DNA of 17,748 bases from RGIG9115 sp045603225 (lineage in GTDB: Bacteria > Bacillota > Clostridia > UBA1381), in the NCBI GenBank assembly GCA_045603225.1, contig JAZULT010000061.1, positions 1 through 17,748 on the forward strand. Reading direction: 5' to 3'. The notes beneath the pieces are model-generated. The model ran no database searches and was not told the DNA's origin. It was given only the letters and a program-made list of their open reading frames with translations. Positions 8,796 through 17,614 of this stretch are shown here, piece after piece. The number at the start of each line of letters is the position of its first letter. Position 1 is the first letter of the stretch. A program made the translations under genes and the position numbers.

Positions 8796-11700
8796 ATGAA
8801 AAAGAGAATAACAGCATTAATGCTCAGTACGGCTATGCTTGTACCGATGATGAATTTTACGGTATCTGCGGCTGATACACTTGAAGGATGGAAAGCATCT
8901 TTCGTGGGAAATGCTGACGGTGAAATTAAAGTTGATAAAGAAATTTATCACAGCGGCGATGGCTCGATGAAGCTTGTGAACCGTTCGGAAACCGCTCCGA
9001 ATGTTTATGTATCTGCTTCTGCGGACGTGGAAGTTGAAGCAGGAAAAACTTATGAAATCGGAGGCTATTTCAAAGCTGACCGTATTTCAAATGTATTTAT
9101 GACAGTAAGCTGGGGAGAGAGATACTCTCTTACACCTCTCGGAAGTACGTATGACTGGACACTGTATAAAATAGAATATACAGCGACAGAAACAGGAACA
9201 AAGTCCTTTATGATTAATACGGACAATGTTACAAATGCACTTTGGGTTGATGATGTGTTCTTTAAAGAAAAGGGAACAGATGAGAATCTTTTGGAAAATT
9301 CCGGATTTGACAGCGGAAAAGCACAGGTGCAGACAACAAATAAGGAAAAAATGCCCCTTGAAGATATTTATTATAATATAATCGGTTCGGAAATGTTTTC
9401 CGAAGAAGATTATATAAATGTCAGAGGCGGGCTTAAATATATGCCGGTTTATGAAGCGGATAATATTACTGTTGACGGTGATATTTCCGATTGGGAATCA
9501 TATCCGGAGCTTGCAATGCCTACACTTTCAACTCAGTTTCAGGACTATATTATTGACGAAAGACCCCATGATGTTGAAGCGGTGTGCAAGGTTGCATATG
9601 ATGAAGAAAATTTTTATCTTCTTGTAGATGTTGAAGATGACAATAACACATTTATTCCCGACAGCTCCATATACTGGAGAGGTGACAGTCTCCAGATGGC
9701 AATCGGAAACTGGAACGAATCTTATGGCGAGGAAATAGGTTTTGCATATGACCCCACAAAGGATGAATGTAAGGTTTATGCAGGAGCACATCTTGCGGCG
9801 TTTATCGGTCTTATGAAAGCGAAAGCCTCTGTTAAGGAAGAAGGCGGAGTTCTTTATGAAATAGCAATTCCGTGGCAGGCAAAGTTTTCAGGTAGGCCGG
9901 ACAGCTTTATGTTCAATATCCTTATAAACGACAATGACGGTGACGGCAGACGTTACTGTGTTGAACTTGCACCCGGTATATCCGAGGGTAAGAGTAACGC
10001 ACTTTTCCCGCTTATGCAGCTTCTTCCGGGCAGAAAGGAAATGTATGGCTGGATTCAGGGTGCAAGAAGCGGTCTTACAACAGATAATTATGATTTCGAA
10101 TACTTTATAGTAAACAGCGGAGAAACACGTGAGTTTGTAATTACAAACGGTATTACGGGTAAAGAAGAAAAAGTAAAAATCCCGTCGGGTACGGGAATAA
10201 GAAGAAGCTTTTCGGCAAAAGCACCGGGCGAAGGCGAACAGCAGATTGTTCTTCATGTAAAGGCCGGTGAGGAAGAAATGGATGTAGTACACAACATGAT
10301 TATAAATCTTCCGCCGCCAACAAAAGCAGATGGTCTTGCGGTTAAGGCAAAGGTGGAAGAGTATGCAAGGGAAATAGAAGAGCTTATTGCAAAATGTAAC
10401 GAATCAGGTATTCCTACAGATTATGAGCTTATAAATCTCCGTGTTCTCGAAGAGTTTATCGGTCAGCTTGAGGAAGACTGTGAGACAGGGGATCTTAATC
10501 TTCTTGACTATACCGAGAAAAGTCTTAATGAAGTGTATACTTCGGCTAAGACAAGCCTTGAATCGTATCTTTCGGGAGAGGCGAAGCCGAAAAGTGTTAC
10601 GAAGTATGTTACAAGCCCGGTAACGGTAAATGGTCAGAGCCTTGTTGCAACAACGGATACTTACGGACTTATTGAGGAACGTCCCGTGTTTTTTGTAGGT
10701 TACGGACATTTCTATGAATGGATATATCCCATGCTTGACACATTCCCCGATCTTGGAACTAATGTAGTTCAGGTGGAAGTCGGACCGAGTAAAGAGATTG
10801 TCACCCCTGTTATTTTCAATAACTGGATTGATAATAAGATGGGAGCAAATCTTAAGGGCGAAATAAGAGTGGAAGACACTCATGTAAAGAGCGGCAGTCA
10901 TTCTCTCGCATTTTCAATGCAGACGGAAACTACTCCTCAGCATTATATGACTGTGTACAATACTGTTGATGTTGACCCGGGAGAAGAGTATACTCTTGAA
11001 GGATGGGTTAAGGCAGACGGTCTTACAAATGTTGTTATTAACACTAATAACTGGGAACAGAGACATAATCTTGATACCGGTACCTATGACTGGAAAAAGG
11101 TTGAATATACATTCACTACAGCAGAAAATCAGGACCAGTCTGTTATAAGAATTATCTGTGACGGCAAGGTTAATAATTTGTACTTTGACGACTTTAAGCT
11201 TATAAAGACAAGCACAGGAGAAGATATTCTTAAAAACGGTGGTTTTGAGGAGTTATGGGAAAATGAGGATTTCTATGTGGATACCACTCGTTTCAAGGAT
11301 TTTGAAAGACTTCTTAAAAAGGCGGAAGAAAATAATATTTCCGTATGTCTCCTTATTTCTCCGCATTATTTCCCGGATTTTCTGTTTGACAAATATCCCG
11401 AAATCAAATATGTGGATGTAAGCTTTATAAAGTTCAATGTAAATCATCCGAAATCACGTGAGGTTATAGAGGCACATTTAAGAGCAATATGTGAATTTGC
11501 AAAGCAGTTTGACTGTATTGACAGCATATGTGTAAGTAACGAGCCGTATTTCAGGACTCAGAATCTGACGGATTTTTATATGCCGCTCTGGCACGAGTAT
11601 CTGAAAGAGATATATGAAAACGATATATCAAAGCTTAATGCATCCTACGGAACATCTTATGTTGATTTTACGGAAGTTGATATGTACACAAATGAAGAAC

Positions 11701-13436
11701 AGCCTTCAAAAGTTTATGATATTAAAATATTCAATGATATTCAGTTTTCAGGCTGGCATAAATGGATGGTTGACATTATCAGGGAAATACTTCCCGGTAT
11801 GCCGCTTCATATGAAGACAATGCCGCATACAGGACACAGAGTTGAAAAGTCGGCTAATGTATCAAACGGAACAGGGCAGCAGTTCTATGATTTTTACGAC
11901 CTTAACGGTAACGATGCGTGGAACTATCTTACAGACAACAGAGGGACACTTATTAAAGAAATGTGGTATGATTTCCTTATGAGTCATAAGGAGGTATCAA
12001 TTGCAAACACAGAGGACCACATAATTCCTGACCGTGATACATATTACGGCGAGGACATGGCTCCGTATGTCGCACAGGATATATGGCAGGGCGGTATTCA
12101 TGGCAGAGGAATAACAACAATCTGGTCATGGTTCCGTTCGCACAGTCCGACAGCTGACTCGGCAGGTTCGGTTCTTTTCAGACCTGATGCTATACGTGAT
12201 ATTGCCTATATGGGATATGACCTTAACAGGCTTTCCTATGAGGTAACAGCTGTTCAGGAAGAGCCGTGGGAAGTTGGTATTTTGTATACCGATGAATCAG
12301 CTCTCAGCAGTGAAGGATTTGAAATAAATCTGTATGAATCATATGCATCTGCAGTCCTTAATGGTAAGAAAGCACGTTTTATACTGGAAGCACAGCTTGA
12401 AAAATTAAACGGTGCAAAGATTCTTATTATCCCTGCCGCAACAAGAGTAATGCCCGAGACGGTTGATGCGATTGTGAAGTATATTGAAAATGGCGGTAAG
12501 GTTGTGATGATTGACAGAGAATCGCTTACGCTTACACATCGGTCACAGCCGAACGATGTGGAAAAAACAGAGTTCATAAGAAATAATTCCGTTATCCTTG
12601 AACGTGTTACGGATAACGAAGAAGCACTTTATGAATTCAGACAGACCATGCGCGGTATATTTGAAGAGGAAAAATTGAATTATGTGACAATAACAGACCT
12701 TGCTACCGGTAAGCCGGCACACAATGTTGAATATAATATCGGTGTGTATAACGGAAAAGTTATCGTTAATATGATAAACTATGGTGAAAATAAGAACGTA
12801 TCGGTATCTCTTAACGGGGAAACGGTTACAAACTCAAATGAACTGCGTTTTGAAAAAGAAGAAGGCGAGAGCATACTTCTTGAGCAGTACATTCCTAAAA
12901 TAATTGAATTTGAAACAGACAATCCGTTTTTTGATACTTACGGACACTGGGCAGAAAGTAATATTGCAGAGCTTGCATCTGAGGGCGTTGTAAATGGTGT
13001 ATCGGCATCAAGATTTGCACCTCAGGCAAACATTACACGTGCAGAGTTCCTTGCACTCCTTACGAGAAATGCAGGAATAAGTGAATCTGAATACAAAGGT
13101 GCGGTTTCTGATGTATCATCGGATAAATGGTATGCAAATACCGTTCAGGGTGCAATCAATGCAGGAGTTATTTCGTCTGAGAACTTCAGACCTGATGAGC
13201 CGATAACAAGAGAAGAAATGTGTGATCTTGCAGTTCGTGTTCTTGAATATAAGAACGGTGTAGTTTCGGAAGGAACATTCAGCTTTACAGATAGTGGTGA
13301 GATAACACTTCCGGTTCAGGTTGGAAAAGCTGTTGCATCGGGAATTATGGAAGGTATGGCTGACGGAAGCTTTGCACCGCAGAATAACAGTACAAGAGCA
13401 GAAGCGGTTACTGTTATCAAGAGAATGAGGGATTAA
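8796..13436 (+). CDS. Cell-surface GH42-like glycoside hydrolase with CBMs and C-terminal SLH repeats
   Basis: The 1546-residue secreted enzyme starts at ATG 8796, 9 bases after AAGGAG. Domains: signal peptide 1-25; CBM4/9-like jelly roll about 29-172; CBM9-type domain about 214-411 (ITVDGDISDWESYP, then VAYDEENFYLLVDVEDD and an IPW strand); a beta linker to 505; a helical module about 508-595; then a (beta/alpha)8 hydrolase domain about 618-1150. A second CBM4/9-like module (about 672-819) interrupts the barrel between strand VVQVEVGP and the helix starting near TTRFKDFERLL. Likely catalytic residues are acid/base E916 (SNEPYF; NE is typical of clan GH-A after strand 4) and nucleophile E1073 (ANTEDH). 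A domain like the GH42 trimerisation fold (about 1157-1245) and a small beta domain follow, then three SLH repeats at about 1378-1430, 1436-1486 and 1495-1546 with TRAE, TREE and TRAE motifs. Beta-galactosidase-type exo activity at the cell wall is plausible; family membership beyond clan GH-A is uncertain. Confidence 0.8.
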   Translation: MKKRITALMLSTAMLVPMMNFTVSAADTLEGWKASFVGNADGEIKVDKEIYHSGDGSMKLVNRSETAPNVYVSASADVEVEAGKTYEIGGYFKADRISNVFMTVSWGERYSLTPLGSTYDWTLYKIEYTATETGTKSFMINTDNVTNALWVDDVFFKEKGTDENLLENSGFDSGKAQVQTTNKEKMPLEDIYYNIIGSEMFSEEDYINVRGGLKYMPVYEADNITVDGDISDWESYPELAMPTLSTQFQDYIIDERPHDVEAVCKVAYDEENFYLLVDVEDDNNTFIPDSSIYWRGDSLQMAIGNWNESYGEEIGFAYDPTKDECKVYAGAHLAAFIGLMKAKASVKEEGGVLYEIAIPWQAKFSGRPDSFMFNILINDNDGDGRRYCVELAPGISEGKSNALFPLMQLLPGRKEMYGWIQGARSGLTTDNYDFEYFIVNSGETREFVITNGITGKEEKVKIPSGTGIRRSFSAKAPGEGEQQIVLHVKAGEEEMDVVHNMIINLPPPTKADGLAVKAKVEEYAREIEELIAKCNESGIPTDYELINLRVLEEFIGQLEEDCETGDLNLLDYTEKSLNEVYTSAKTSLESYLSGEAKPKSVTKYVTSPVTVNGQSLVATTDTYGLIEERPVFFVGYGHFYEWIYPMLDTFPDLGTNVVQVEVGPSKEIVTPVIFNNWIDNKMGANLKGEIRVEDTHVKSGSHSLAFSMQTETTPQHYMTVYNTVDVDPGEEYTLEGWVKADGLTNVVINTNNWEQRHNLDTGTYDWKKVEYTFTTAENQDQSVIRIICDGKVNNLYFDDFKLIKTSTGEDILKNGGFEELWENEDFYVDTTRFKDFERLLKKAEENNISVCLLISPHYFPDFLFDKYPEIKYVDVSFIKFNVNHPKSREVIEAHLRAICEFAKQFDCIDSICVSNEPYFRTQNLTDFYMPLWHEYLKEIYENDISKLNASYGTSYVDFTEVDMYTNEEQPSKVYDIKIFNDIQFSGWHKWMVDIIREILPGMPLHMKTMPHTGHRVEKSANVSNGTGQQFYDFYDLNGNDAWNYLTDNRGTLIKEMWYDFLMSHKEVSIANTEDHIIPDRDTYYGEDMAPYVAQDIWQGGIHGRGITTIWSWFRSHSPTADSAGSVLFRPDAIRDIAYMGYDLNRLSYEVTAVQEEPWEVGILYTDESALSSEGFEINLYESYASAVLNGKKARFILEAQLEKLNGAKILIIPAATRVMPETVDAIVKYIENGGKVVMIDRESLTLTHRSQPNDVEKTEFIRNNSVILERVTDNEEALYEFRQTMRGIFEEEKLNYVTITDLATGKPAHNVEYNIGVYNGKVIVNMINYGENKNVSVSLNGETVTNSNELRFEKEEGESILLEQYIPKIIEFETDNPFFDTYGHWAESNIAELASEGVVNGVSASRFAPQANITRAEFLALLTRNAGISESEYKGAVSDVSSDKWYANTVQGAINAGVISSENFRPDEPITREEMCDLAVRVLEYKNGVVSEGTFSFTDSGEITLPVQVGKAVASGIMEGMADGSFAPQNNSTRAEAVTVIKRMRD

Positions 13437-13438
13437 AA

Positions 13439-16303
13439 ATGAAAAATAAAATTATAGCGGTTTTATTATCTGTTACGGCAGTTTACGGGAATATAATTCC
13501 CGTATCGGCCGCAGATGATTACTCACAGCAGCTTGGTGAAATCAAAAGCTTGCTTGATATATGTGCAGGTAAAGGTATTTCAACAGATTATGAAAGTATA
13601 AATTATTATACAATGGATAAGTTCGTGAAGTATCTTGCAGAAGATGAAGCAAACGGTGCACCTGATGAACAGCTTGAATACAACCGGAATGCAATGACAG
13701 AGCTTTACAATGAAACTGTTTCAAATCTCAATGCATACATAGACGGTACAAAAACTCCGTATGCAATAGATTATCCCGATATGGGGAATCTGACAGTTTC
13801 CGGAAGCACAATAACCGATGGTAAAAATCCTGTATACAGCGTGGGTTACGGTCATTTCGGACAAGCTCGTGAGGATGTTATTGATTTTGATAAATTCGGT
13901 GCCGATAATATCCAGATAGAAATAGGACCTACTGATATTGAAAGCAGTATTGCCGGCTGGAATGATTACAATGTCGGAAATTGTGACGGAAGTATCAGTA
14001 TTGATACAGAAAATTATACCGATGGTTCAAGATCAATCAAATTCGTAAACAACAGCGAAAAGGCAAGCAATGTTTATATGTATATAAGCAGGTACGTATA
14101 CGTAAAGCCGAATACTTCATATACCATGACATTCGACTGTAAGGGAAAGGGAGTAAACGGATTTTATGCCACAATGAACAGTTGGGACGGCAGAGTTGCT
14201 TCTTCAGCAATTTCTTCATGGAGAACAAAAACTCTCACCTATACAACTACAGCTGATCAGAGTAAGCTTCATGTTTTTATGCTTGTTGATAATGTTACGG
14301 AATCACTTTATATTGATAATATAACACTTAAAGAGAGCGGAAGTAATGTAAATCTTCTTGAAGAGGTTGGAAGCTTTGAGAGTGATAAGTATCACGGAAG
14401 TGCATGGTATGTTTATGATACTCTTAAAAGAGCGGAAGAAAATAATGTAGCAGTAACACTTCTTCTTTCTCCGCATTATTTCCCGGAGAATTTAAGTGAT
14501 AATCTTTATTCTGATAACGGTGGCTCGGTAGGATTCAACGTGGACGAACCCGAAGCGAGAGAAGTGATTGAAAATCATATAAGAACGGTACTTTCCGGTC
14601 TTGACGGATACGGGGCACTTTCAAGCATATGTCTTAGTAATGAGCCTACGTATAATACAAGAGGATTTGCGGATTTCTATAATCCGAAGTTCAGAGAATA
14701 TATCAAAGAAAAGCACGGTACGATTTCTGCTGTTAACAGCACGTACGGACTGAGTGACGGATTTTTCGGATTCGGAAAAACATCATATGACAGCTTTGAT
14801 GATATAAAAATGCCGTCATCATTGGGGAATGGCGGTGCAATCGCATATGACTGGATTGAGTTCAATGACAGAGTTTTAACCGACTGGCATAAATGGATGG
14901 CTGATATTGTGCATGAATATCTTCCCGATATTCCGGTACACTCAAAAATCCTGCCTTATATTTTCAACGAAAGCGACAGCAAAAGACGGGAATATCTTTC
15001 AAGGGGGGTAGACCTTGAAATGTTTGATGAGTTCAGCACTTTTGCAGGTAATGACAACTACGGATATATAAGTAATCCTGATTCGTATTATATAAAGATG
15101 ATGTATTATGATTATCTTTCATCTGCAACGGGAAAACCTGTATATAATTCCGAGGACCATGTAATATCTGATGATGACGAGGTGTACAGCGAGCTTCAGC
15201 TCAGACACGCGAAAAACAGTCTTTTGCAGGGTGCGCTTCATGGCTGCAGTATGTCATCTCTCTGGGTGTGGGAACGTGCGTATAACGGAATTCTGTTCAG
15301 ACCCGATGTTGTTGCGGGAATAGGAAAAACCCATCTTGATATGATAAGATTGTCAGAGGAGATAGACGGAATTCGCACAACAAAACCGGACGTTGCGCTT
15401 TATTATTCAAAAGCAACAAGGCTTTATAACAGCGATTATGACGTGAAACTTTTAAATACATATAAGGCGCTTGTAACCTCGGGATACAAGGTAGGATTTG
15501 TATCTGAAAAATCAATGGATAAGCTGAATGATTATAAATATCTTATTATCCCCGGTGCGGTTAATGCTCATGATGACGCACAGAATGATATCGTAAGCTT
15601 TATGACAAACGGCGGTAAGGTTCGCTATATGGCAAACTCATTTACACGCAACAAGTATAATAAAAAGATAAGCAATACATGGCTTACGGACGGATGTGTT
15701 TTATACAGCGGAGACACAGCGGAGGAGATAAGGGAAAGCCTTGAAAATGTTCTTGACAAACCTGAGGTTGTAGTATATAATAACGGAGAAACAGCAACTG
15801 ATGTTGAATGGAACTATGATGTTTCAGGTGAGTACCCGGTTGTAAGTATATCGAATTTAAGTCAGACAGAAGAAAAAAATCTTACCGTTTACTATAATGG
15901 TGAGCAGCTTATTGGTATGACTGATTTACTGGGAGGCGGAGAAGATATTTCCGAAATCACTCTCGGTGCGTACGAGAACTGCATTCTTACAATTGTTCCC
16001 GAAGCACCTCCCGAACCGGAAGTTCCTGTTGAACCCGAAGAACCTTCCGAGGAAATTGAATTCTCAAAAGAACCGGAAATTCCTTTTGAAACAGAGCTTT
16101 CAGATGTTTCTGCCAATAAAAACAGCGGAACTGTTACGGTAAGGAACTTAAGAAGCATACCCTCTTACGGAATATGCGTTATAGAGTTTGATAATGGCAA
16201 GAGAATAACTAAAAATGTTCTTCTTGACGGCTACGGAGAGTCGTCATTTAAATTCAGCATATCAGAGTCGTCTTCAAGTATATCTGTAAGGATGTGTTAT
16301 TAA
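13439..16303 (+). CDS. Secreted GH42-like glycoside hydrolase without SLH repeats, paralogue of the preceding gene
   Basis: The 954-residue protein starts 2 bases after the previous stop. GAGG at 13427-13430, inside the upstream gene, is the likely ribosome binding site, so the two are probably translationally coupled. A signal peptide ends near residue 24 (PVSA/ADD). There is no N-terminal CBM: the helical module (about 28-104, with GISTDYESIN matching GIPTDYELIN of the paralogue) comes first. The barrel begins near VYSVGYGHF (132-140) and is interrupted at about 165-316 by a CBM4/9-like module, as in the paralogue. Likely catalytic residues are E402 (SNEPTY) and E572 (NSEDH). WHKWMADI, an LFRPD segment, and the YLIIPGAVNA...NGGKVRYM segment of the GH42-type third domain are conserved. 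A proline/glutamate-rich linker (about 854-885) leads to a roughly 65-residue beta tail. With no SLH repeats, it may be released, or held by the C-terminal tail. Substrate specificity cannot be told from sequence. Confidence 0.8.
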   Translation: MKNKIIAVLLSVTAVYGNIIPVSAADDYSQQLGEIKSLLDICAGKGISTDYESINYYTMDKFVKYLAEDEANGAPDEQLEYNRNAMTELYNETVSNLNAYIDGTKTPYAIDYPDMGNLTVSGSTITDGKNPVYSVGYGHFGQAREDVIDFDKFGADNIQIEIGPTDIESSIAGWNDYNVGNCDGSISIDTENYTDGSRSIKFVNNSEKASNVYMYISRYVYVKPNTSYTMTFDCKGKGVNGFYATMNSWDGRVASSAISSWRTKTLTYTTTADQSKLHVFMLVDNVTESLYIDNITLKESGSNVNLLEEVGSFESDKYHGSAWYVYDTLKRAEENNVAVTLLLSPHYFPENLSDNLYSDNGGSVGFNVDEPEAREVIENHIRTVLSGLDGYGALSSICLSNEPTYNTRGFADFYNPKFREYIKEKHGTISAVNSTYGLSDGFFGFGKTSYDSFDDIKMPSSLGNGGAIAYDWIEFNDRVLTDWHKWMADIVHEYLPDIPVHSKILPYIFNESDSKRREYLSRGVDLEMFDEFSTFAGNDNYGYISNPDSYYIKMMYYDYLSSATGKPVYNSEDHVISDDDEVYSELQLRHAKNSLLQGALHGCSMSSLWVWERAYNGILFRPDVVAGIGKTHLDMIRLSEEIDGIRTTKPDVALYYSKATRLYNSDYDVKLLNTYKALVTSGYKVGFVSEKSMDKLNDYKYLIIPGAVNAHDDAQNDIVSFMTNGGKVRYMANSFTRNKYNKKISNTWLTDGCVLYSGDTAEEIRESLENVLDKPEVVVYNNGETATDVEWNYDVSGEYPVVSISNLSQTEEKNLTVYYNGEQLIGMTDLLGGGEDISEITLGAYENCILTIVPEAPPEPEVPVEPEEPSEEIEFSKEPEIPFETELSDVSANKNSGTVTVRNLRSIPSYGICVIEFDNGKRITKNVLLDGYGESSFKFSISESSSSISVRMCY

Positions 16304-16304
16304 C

Positions 16305-17441
16305 TTGAAAGAATTTTATACTCCGAATGATTTTGAATGCGGAAGTGACTCTGAAAGAATTCAATGTGCCATAAATGAAGCTGAAAAATCAGGATGCGGA
16401 AAGGTTGTAATTCCTCATTATAATGAAAAATCGGACTCTTTGTTATGGACGATAGACAAAACTGTTCTGATACCGTCTGATATGACCGTTATTCTTGATA
16501 ACTGCCATATCAGAATGGCGGACGGTGTAATGTGCAGAATGTTCGAAAATTCAAATGTGGGTTTACCTGTCGGAAGAACACTTGAAGGCGAACAGAAAAA
16601 CATTCGTATTATCGGTGTTGGTAATGCAGTCCTTGACGGTGGGAAGGATAACGGACTTACGGAATATACATGCGGTAAAAACGGTATGCCGTCCATTATA
16701 GAAAATGTAACTGTCTTTCTTTGCAATGTAAGCGATTTTGTTATTGAAAATATAACCGTTGTTGACCAGAGATTGTGGGCGTTTGATTTTCTTTTTGCAA
16801 GAAGAGGAAAAATTTCCGATATCCGTTTCAGAATAGACACTCCCTGCGAGTACGGTAACTGGAGAAATCAGGACGGAATTGACCTGAGAGTAGGATGTAA
16901 CAATATTCTTATTCAGAACATAAGCGGAGAAGTGGGAGATGACTGTGTTGCTCTTACTGCTCTTATGAATCCTGCAGGCGGAGAATATGCTCTGCGTGTT
17001 GAAGGTAAGGAAACGGATATTCACGATGTTATAATACGTGATGTAAGAGCGGTTACAAGCCTTTGTGCCACAATACGTCTTCTTAACCAGTATGGGCATA
17101 AAATTTATAATATTTCCATTGATAATGTTGTGGATGTAAGTAAGCCGGTGCTTGAGTCAAAAACTCAGAAGGTTATACGCATAGGTGAGTATAATTATTT
17201 CGGGGGAATAGAGGAAAACAAAACAAAGCCCGGAGATATGTACAACATTTCAATAAGCAATGTATATTCACGTGCAATGACTGCAATTCATCTTGAAATG
17301 GCAGTTAAAAACCTTCATGTCAATAATGTGTATGTTCATTCGGATGGGCAGTATGCTGTGACATTCGGGCAATGGAATGTGCATGATGTGATATTTATGT
17401 ATAAGCCTGAACTGTGGGATAAGCAGAAAATGTACTTATAG
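16305..17441 (+). CDS. GH28-like right-handed beta-helix protein, apparently truncated by a frameshift
   Basis: The start is TTG 16305, one base after the previous stop. An in-frame TAA at 16287-16289 rules out starts further upstream, and the first in-frame ATG is 59 codons later; AAGGA at 16288-16292 is a plausible ribosome binding site. There is no signal peptide, unlike genes 2-6 here, so a cytoplasmic role on imported oligosaccharides is likely. Repeated N-V-x-I-x-N-(I/V) rungs indicate a parallel beta-helix. GH28-type motifs are NQDGID (188-193) and GDDCVAL (211-217), giving candidate catalytic aspartates D190, D212 and D213. The usual GHG histidine motif is not evident (SLCATIRLL stands about there), and RIG (292-294) may replace RIK. 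GH28 enzymes hydrolyse polygalacturonan or rhamnogalacturonan; which bond is cut here is unknown. The frame ends abruptly as KMYL, while further helix rungs continue in another frame. Confidence 0.7.
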   Translation: MKEFYTPNDFECGSDSERIQCAINEAEKSGCGKVVIPHYNEKSDSLLWTIDKTVLIPSDMTVILDNCHIRMADGVMCRMFENSNVGLPVGRTLEGEQKNIRIIGVGNAVLDGGKDNGLTEYTCGKNGMPSIIENVTVFLCNVSDFVIENITVVDQRLWAFDFLFARRGKISDIRFRIDTPCEYGNWRNQDGIDLRVGCNNILIQNISGEVGDDCVALTALMNPAGGEYALRVEGKETDIHDVIIRDVRAVTSLCATIRLLNQYGHKIYNISIDNVVDVSKPVLESKTQKVIRIGEYNYFGGIEENKTKPGDMYNISISNVYSRAMTAIHLEMAVKNLHVNNVYVHSDGQYAVTFGQWNVHDVIFMYKPELWDKQKMYL

Positions 17442-17614
17442 AAAATGTGTATTATACGGCGAACAGTGATTCGGAAGGTTTTCTTCCGGCTGTGTGTGCA
17501 GTACATAATTCGGAGTTTGAAAACGTAGTAATACGTAATATTAATAATGATACGGACTGTGAAACTGTTCATAGTACAGATGGAAAAATCCCGTATGGTT
17601 TAAGAGTTGAATAA
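17423..17614 (+). pseudogene. Out-of-frame C-terminal part of the GH28-like gene
   Basis: After a TAA at 17420-17422 this frame is open to the stop at 17612-17614 and encodes AENVLIENVYYTANS..., then a FENVVIRNIN rung. These are the same N-V-x-I-x-N rungs as in the upstream gene. Adding one A in GATAAGCA (about 17418-17425) would join the frames as ELWDKAENVLIENV and give a protein of about 440 residues, a common length for GH28. This could be a true inactivating deletion or a sequencing/assembly error. The segment has no start codon or ribosome binding site of its own. Confidence 0.7.

Noticed and set aside
10404..10901. 165-codon open frame on the minus strand
   Set aside because: It lies wholly inside the large hydrolase gene, has no ribosome binding site that I could see, and has the composition expected of an antisense shadow.
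16563..17099. 178-codon open frame on the minus strand
   Set aside because: It is antisense to the GH28-like gene, whose + strand product has clear family motifs; the minus product has no recognisable features.
17420..17441. Programmed -1 frameshifting as the cause of the split GH28-like gene
   Set aside because: No X-XXY-YYZ slippery heptamer in the correct phase is visible near the junction, and a single missing A explains the break more simply.
17472..17488. CGGAAG/CTTCCG hairpin as a terminator
   Set aside because: It has only 6 bp, no T-run after it, and lies within the out-of-frame coding remnant.
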